In this document: in pieces, positions 60,158-64,000 of the stretch
Layout of the letters: the number at the start of each line of letters is the position of its first letter
How positions within the stretch are numbered: position 1 is the stretch's first letter
Source of the DNA: Kitasatospora sp. NBC_00240
Lineage (GTDB): Bacteria > Actinomycetota > Actinomycetes > Streptomycetales > Streptomycetaceae
Direction of reading: 5' to 3'
Assembly: GCF_026342405.1 (NCBI RefSeq)
Contig: NZ_JAPEMU010000001.1
Coordinates: forward strand, 1 to 64,000
Length of the DNA stretch: 64,000 nucleotides
Translations under genes and position numbers: made by a program
The notes under the pieces: generated by a model
Told to the model about the DNA's origin: nothing
Databases searched by the model: none
Seen by the model: the letters and a program-made list of their open reading frames with translations, nothing else

Positions 60158-60208
60158 TGCAACTCTATGGTTGCGCCTGCGAAAGTGATGTGCAACTATC
60201 AAGTTGCA
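60158..60208. promoter_or_regulatory. Paired ArsR-type operators, second copy
   Basis: TGCAACTCTATGGTTGCG at 60158-60175 and the perfect TGCAACTATCAAGTTGCA at 60191-60208. Start-to-start spacing is 33 bp, identical to the pair at 18943-18993. They lie between the epimerase remnant and the truncated SRPBCC gene, and are presumably still bound by the ArsR protein of the 18-kb locus. Confidence 0.72.
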
Positions 60209-60238
60209 TCAGACGGCGACAGTGAATGGAGTTCCCTC

Positions 60239-60340
60239 ATGAGCGACGCACTGATCGAAGGCGACACCAGGGCCGTGGCACTCCACGACCTGATCTGGTC
60301 CCGGGTGGCCGAGCCCGGCTTCTGGGTGCCCGAGGGGTGA
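60239..60340 (+). pseudogene. Truncated SRPBCC gene
   Basis: 33 residues from ATG 60239: MSDALIEGDTRAVALHDLIW, SRVAEPGFWVPEG, stop. It aligns with the first 33 residues of the SRPBCC protein at 18467-18913 (DALIE/AELIE, then PGFWV). The rest of the domain is missing and no ArsR gene follows. The spacer 60341-60661 has no gene. Confidence 0.65.
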
Positions 60341-60661
60341 CCGCGGAGAGCCTCCGGCCCGGACCGGACTCCACCGAGAGCCGCGCCCGGTACTCCCCCG
60401 CTCCGCCGGCCCGGAGCTGAGCAGCCCGCCTGCCCCGCTTCCACGCCACCGTGGCCCGTGACCGACCCGGGCCACCACCTGTCGCCACCGCGCCCACCGC
60501 CGCGCGCCGCCCGCGACCCGAACCCGTCCACGCGACCGATCCCGACCGGCCGCCTCGAACCCGTGCCCCGGACCACGGGCCGCCGACGTCACCGGGTCGG
60601 CCGCGCCTGCCCGCACAGCGGGCCGCCCTCGTCCGCCCGCCGTACTGACCAGGAGAACGCC
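60341..60661. other. 321-bp spacer upstream of the Cyt-like gene
   Basis: C-rich DNA with no supported gene. CAGGAGAACGCC immediately before ATG 60662 is the ribosome binding site of the Cyt-like gene. No clear inverted repeat seen. Confidence 0.5.
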
Positions 60662-61366
60662 ATGACGCACCGGCCGTCCCACCTTGTCACCGTCGCCCTC
60701 CCGGCCGCCAGGGAACATCATTCCAAGGAGATCCTGCACGTCACGCCCCTACATCTGCAGCAGGCCCTGGAGACGGCGGAGGCCTTCCAGCAGGCGAACC
60801 CCGGCCAGGGCCAGGCCTTCGACCACGCGAGGACCCTGCGGGCCGCGCGGACCCTGCCCGACAGCACCGTGGTGCGGACCACCGACGGCACGCTGGTCGA
60901 GGACACCATCCGGATCAGCACCCTGGTCACCGAGTTGGCCGGCCATCTGTTCGCGACCCTTGAACTCACCTACACCGACGTCCACTTCAGGAGTCAGGTA
61001 CAGGCCGCCCTCACCAACGCCTTCACCGGCCTCGCCGAGCAGCACGACGACGGCTGGCTGCGCTGGCTGGCCACCGACGGCACCAGCACCGGCTACCGCT
61101 ACAACCTGTTCCTCGTCCTGCAGAACGAGGAGACCGCCGGCAGTCTGGCCGCCGCACAGATCAGTCTCACCGTCACCGTCGGCCTGCCGAAGTACCGGGT
61201 GCTGCGGCTCACCACCGGCGACACCGCCCGCTTCAGTCTCCGCGTCCAGGCCCTGCATCTCGTCCAGACCCTCCGGCCCGACCTTTCTCCGCGGACGCCC
61301 GCGACCCAGCAGCCGGCCTCCGTCCCGGCGCCGGCCACCTGGCGGCCGCTCCCCCGTCGTTCCTGA
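60662..61366 (+). CDS. Cyt-family cytolytic toxin homologue
   Basis: 234 residues from ATG 60662 (AGGAGAA upstream). Residues about 12-203 align by eye with Bacillus Cyt1/Cyt2 delta-endotoxins: EILHVTPLHLQQALETAEAF, QVQAALTNAFTGLAEQHDDG, then the conserved core YRYNLFLVLQNEETAGSLAA (YNILFAIQNEDTGG in Cyt proteins as I remember them), VGLPKYRVLRLTTGDTARFS and LRVQALHLVQTL. Cyt proteins are alpha/beta single-domain pore formers acting on lipid membranes. There is no signal peptide, as in Cyt toxins. A Pro/Ala/Thr tail of about 30 residues is extra. Convergent with the AfsR/SARP gene. Confidence 0.82.
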   Translation: MTHRPSHLVTVALPAAREHHSKEILHVTPLHLQQALETAEAFQQANPGQGQAFDHARTLRAARTLPDSTVVRTTDGTLVEDTIRISTLVTELAGHLFATLELTYTDVHFRSQVQAALTNAFTGLAEQHDDGWLRWLATDGTSTGYRYNLFLVLQNEETAGSLAAAQISLTVTVGLPKYRVLRLTTGDTARFSLRVQALHLVQTLRPDLSPRTPATQQPASVPAPATWRPLPRRS

Positions 61367-61394
61367 TCCGTCGGAGGCCGGACCGGACCTGGAC

Positions 61395-63851
61395 TCAGGA
61401 CAGGCAGACCCGGATCCGGGTCGGGACGGGACGCTCCGCATGGTCGCCCCGCCGCCCGCTCGCAGGATCGACGTGCTGCTTCCCGGCCGGTGCGGCAGTC
61501 TCCGGCGCGCGGCTCGGGTGCGCGGGGCGGCGGGCTCCGGACCGGTCGGCGGTCCGGGCCGGTTCGCCGGCCGGGCAGAGGTGGGCGGTGGAGCGGACCG
61601 CCGCCGGGCCGGAGCGCTCGGCCAGGGCCGCACCCGCCGCCACGGCCCTGAGGTCGGGCAGGCTCTGCCGGCTCCGGAGGAACCCGTCGAGCGCCCGGGC
61701 CAGCTGCCGCGCGGAGGTGTCCGAGCGCTGCCGCTCGGCGAGGCGCCGGGCGGCGAGCAGGCAGGAGCGCTCGGCGCGGAACCAGGACCTGGCGGCGCGC
61801 CGGTCCGCCAGTGGCTGGGGGGTCACCCCGTCCAGGGGCGGCCGGAGTTCGGGGCGGCGGCGCGGGTGGGGGCTGAGGATCCGGTCGCCGGCGTGGGCGG
61901 TGTGCAGGTAGAAGTCCAGTACCCGTCGAAGGGCCCGCCGGCTCGACTCGTCCTGGCGGTGCTCCGCCGCGTACAGGCGGGTGAGGTCGTTCATCCGGTA
62001 CCGGCCGGGCAGGTGCTCCTGCAGCAGGTGGACCGACTCCAGTTCCCGCAGGGCGCTCCGGGTGGCGGCCGGTGAGCGGCCGAGCAGGCTCGCGGCCGCG
62101 GGCAGCCCGATCTCGGGGCCGGGCGCGGCCCCGAGGAACCGGAAGGCCTCGGCGGCCCCTTCGGTGAGGGCGCGGTAGGAGGCCCGGCAGGCCGCCCGGA
62201 CGTCGGCCGAGGGGCCGCCCGCGTCCAGCGCGTCGAGCCGGGCCGACTCGTCCCGCAGTTCTTCGGCGAGGTCGGCCAGCGCGTACCGCGTCCGGGCTGC
62301 CGTCCGCGCTCCGGCGACCGCGACGGCCAGCGGCAGGCCCGCGCAGTGGTCGAGCACGGCGCTCGCGGCGGCCGGGTCCGCCGCCAGGCGGTCCGCCCCG
62401 AGGTGCTGGCGGAGCAGGTCGAGGGACTCGGCCGGGGTGAAGACGTCCAACGGCAGCAGGCGCGCGCCGTGGGTGACGGCCAGGCCGGTCAGCCGGCGGC
62501 GGCTGGTGACCAGCACGGCGGGCCCGGCGCCGCCGGGGAGCAGCGTGGTCACCTGGTCGGCGTCGGCGGCGTTGTCCAGGACGATCAGCAGCCGCCGGCC
62601 GGCGAGCAGGCTGCGGTACAGCCCGGTCAGGGACCGCGGGTCGGCCGGCAGGGTGCCCGGGTCGAGGCCGAGGGCGTCGAGGAACATCCGGATCACGGCG
62701 GCGGGCGCCAGCGGCTCGCCGGAGAGGCCGAAGCCGCACAGGTCGACGTAGAGCTGTCCCTCCGGGAACAGGCCGGTGTTCCGGTGCGCCCAGTGCAGGG
62801 CGAGCGAGGTCTTCCCGATGCCGCCGCTGCCGCTCACCGCGCAGACCGCCGGCGCACCTGAGGGCTGTACGTGGTGACCCAGGGCCTTTTCCAGCACGGC
62901 GAGTTCGGCCTGGCGGCCGGTGAACCTCGTCGGGGAACAAGGCAGTTGGCGCGGCACGGCGGTCGCCCCCGGCGGCTGCGCGGCGGCGGACGGGGTACCT
63001 GGGGCGGTGAGGGTGGTCGCGTCCCCGCTGTGGCGGGGTGCGCCGATCGCCGGGTCGGCGGCGAGGATCTGCCGGTGCAGTCTTCGCAGTTCGGGGCCCG
63101 GGTCGCTGCCCAGCTCCTCCGCGAGGGCGGTGCGGATCCGCTCGTAGCAGCGCAGGGCCTCGGCGGTCCGGCCGCTGCGGTGGAGCGCGAGGAGGAGTTG
63201 GGCGGTCAGGCGCTCGTCCAACTGATGCGCCTCGTGGCAGGCGGTCAGCTCCGCCAGCAGGGCGGTGTGGCGCCCCCGGCGCAGCTGGAGGTCGTTGCGG
63301 TCGAGCCGGCAGGCGTGCCGCTGCTCGTTCAGGGCCTCCCGGGCGGAGTTGAACCAGGGGGTGTCCACCCCGGCGAAGGGTTCGCCGCGCCACAGCCCGA
63401 GCGCCTGGTCGAACAGGGCGCCCGCCCGGTCGTCGTCCGCCGATCTCGCCCTTGCCACCAGGTCGTGGAAGGCCTGGACGTCCACCGTCCCCGGGTCGGC
63501 GAGCAGCACGTAGCCGCCGGCGCGGCGCGCGATCGGGGACGGCGGCGCCGTGCGCTGCTGCGCCGCGGCGACCGGGTCGAGGGGGTCGGTCGGGGCGCCG
63601 TGCTTCGGCGCGTCCAGGGCCCGGCGCAGTCGGGAGAGGTAGGTGTAGAGGGTCGGTCCGGCGCGCTGCGGGGCGCGGGCGCCCCAGACCCGGTCGGCCA
63701 GTCGGGCCAGCGGGACGGTGCGGTTGAGGTCCGTCAGCAGGGCCGCGAGCACCGTGCGCTGCCGGGCCGGGCCGAGGTCCAGGCAGGCGCCGTCCCGGTC
63801 CGCCCGGATGTCGCCGAGCACCGCGAACCCGATCGTCAACGCGTCCCCCAC
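61395..63851 (-). CDS. AfsR/SARP-family regulator, NB-ARC type, TPR part shortened
   Basis: About 818 residues from GTG 63851; TTG 63839 behind GTGGGGGA is an alternative. Residues about 7-117 are the OmpR-type winged helix (LAALLTDLNRTVPLARLADR, LYTYLSRLRRALDAP), 122-266 the BTAD domain (QAFHDLVARARS, LTAQLLLALHRSGRTAEALR), and from about 300 the NB-ARC ATPase with SGSGGIGKTSLAL (Walker A), RRLLIVLDNAADADQV (Walker B) and VLVTSRRRLTGLA. The usual C-terminal TPR array stops after about one repeat (LRAVAAGAALAERSG) and is followed by Pro/Arg-rich sequence, so the sensor part seems lost. SARPs activate secondary-metabolite genes. Confidence 0.87.
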   Translation of the reverse strand: MGDALTIGFAVLGDIRADRDGACLDLGPARQRTVLAALLTDLNRTVPLARLADRVWGARAPQRAGPTLYTYLSRLRRALDAPKHGAPTDPLDPVAAAQQRTAPPSPIARRAGGYVLLADPGTVDVQAFHDLVARARSADDDRAGALFDQALGLWRGEPFAGVDTPWFNSAREALNEQRHACRLDRNDLQLRRGRHTALLAELTACHEAHQLDERLTAQLLLALHRSGRTAEALRCYERIRTALAEELGSDPGPELRRLHRQILAADPAIGAPRHSGDATTLTAPGTPSAAAQPPGATAVPRQLPCSPTRFTGRQAELAVLEKALGHHVQPSGAPAVCAVSGSGGIGKTSLALHWAHRNTGLFPEGQLYVDLCGFGLSGEPLAPAAVIRMFLDALGLDPGTLPADPRSLTGLYRSLLAGRRLLIVLDNAADADQVTTLLPGGAGPAVLVTSRRRLTGLAVTHGARLLPLDVFTPAESLDLLRQHLGADRLAADPAAASAVLDHCAGLPLAVAVAGARTAARTRYALADLAEELRDESARLDALDAGGPSADVRAACRASYRALTEGAAEAFRFLGAAPGPEIGLPAAASLLGRSPAATRSALRELESVHLLQEHLPGRYRMNDLTRLYAAEHRQDESSRRALRRVLDFYLHTAHAGDRILSPHPRRRPELRPPLDGVTPQPLADRRAARSWFRAERSCLLAARRLAERQRSDTSARQLARALDGFLRSRQSLPDLRAVAAGAALAERSGPAAVRSTAHLCPAGEPARTADRSGARRPAHPSRAPETAAPAGKQHVDPASGRRGDHAERPVPTRIRVCLS

Positions 63852-64000
63852 CCTGTGCCGTCCGATACCGCCGTGGCGGCCCGGTCCATGCCGTCCCACC
63901 AGCCGATTCTAGGTTTGATCAAGGTTTCGGCAAGAGCGGTCGCCCAGTCTTGCCCTGCCGCTTGCACCGGTGTGCCCTCGGGGACGCGGCACGCACCACC

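Noticed and set aside
60662..63851. Biosynthetic gene cluster anchored by the SARP regulator
   Set aside because: No polyketide, peptide or terpene synthase lies within the window next to it; the other side is cut off.
1..64000. tRNA, rRNA or riboswitch genes
   Set aside because: I looked for cloverleaf T-loop GGTTCGAATCC-type cores and conserved rRNA or riboswitch motifs and saw none.

Overview
The window is very GC-rich chromosomal DNA with strong G/C-ending codon use, SARP/AfsR regulation, F420/DUF-type actinobacterial families and LAXTG sortase substrates. It suggests a streptomycete-type actinomycete (Streptomyces or Kitasatospora). I see no tRNA, rRNA or CRISPR. Many genes are single regulator-plus-target units, several genes are truncated or frameshifted, and the spacers are full of short GC-rich tandem repeats, as expected for an accessory or chromosome-arm region.

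Layout. 0-10.4 kb: cupin fragment, AraC regulator, VOC protein, SMI1/KNR4 protein, Sua5/YciO-like protein, a RibD-like reductase, an alpha/beta hydrolase, a DUF4097 gene whose divergent regulator has been lost, a secreted NTF2-like protein and a VWA protein. 10.8-18.9 kb: membrane pentapeptide-repeat protein, NmrA-like/membrane/MarR group with MarR-type operators, a 67-aa orphan, an Imm7 immunity remnant, an MFS exporter and an SRPBCC-ArsR operon. 19.7-28.9 kb: a redox/catabolic set (epoxide-hydrolase-like, acyl-CoA-dehydrogenase-fold flavoprotein, F420/NADP-type reductase, GFA protein, quinone oxidoreductase), then TetR/SnoaL with tandem operators, VOC and GNAT proteins. A 14-copy 15-bp minisatellite lies inside this part.

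29-38 kb: TMEM175-type channel, lipoprotein-membrane protein pair, atypical serine hydrolase, an iron-box promoter with a leaderless small-protein operon, the second DUF4097 gene with its intact regulator, GNAT and other remnants, and an autoregulation-like HTH/membrane pair with long inverted repeats. 38.6-43.5 kb: an ECF sigma factor fused to a zinc finger, a membrane span and a beta-trefoil, convergent with a large membrane protein and a LAXTG wall-anchored protein. This may be one cell-envelope sensing module. 45-53 kb: MFS transporter, Mrr-TerD fusion, Uma2 nuclease, RidA, a protein with an internal AA10 (LPMO-like) domain, large minisatellites, decayed sequence, and a PadR/membrane protein pair.

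53.8-64 kb: a dead IS481-family element broken by a 29-bp palindromic insertion, a feruloyl-CoA-type ech-fcs operon, an SDR, a broken epimerase joined to an IclR tail, a truncated copy of the SRPBCC gene with the same paired operators as the 18.9-kb locus, a Cyt-type cytolysin homologue, and a C-terminally shortened AfsR/SARP regulator.
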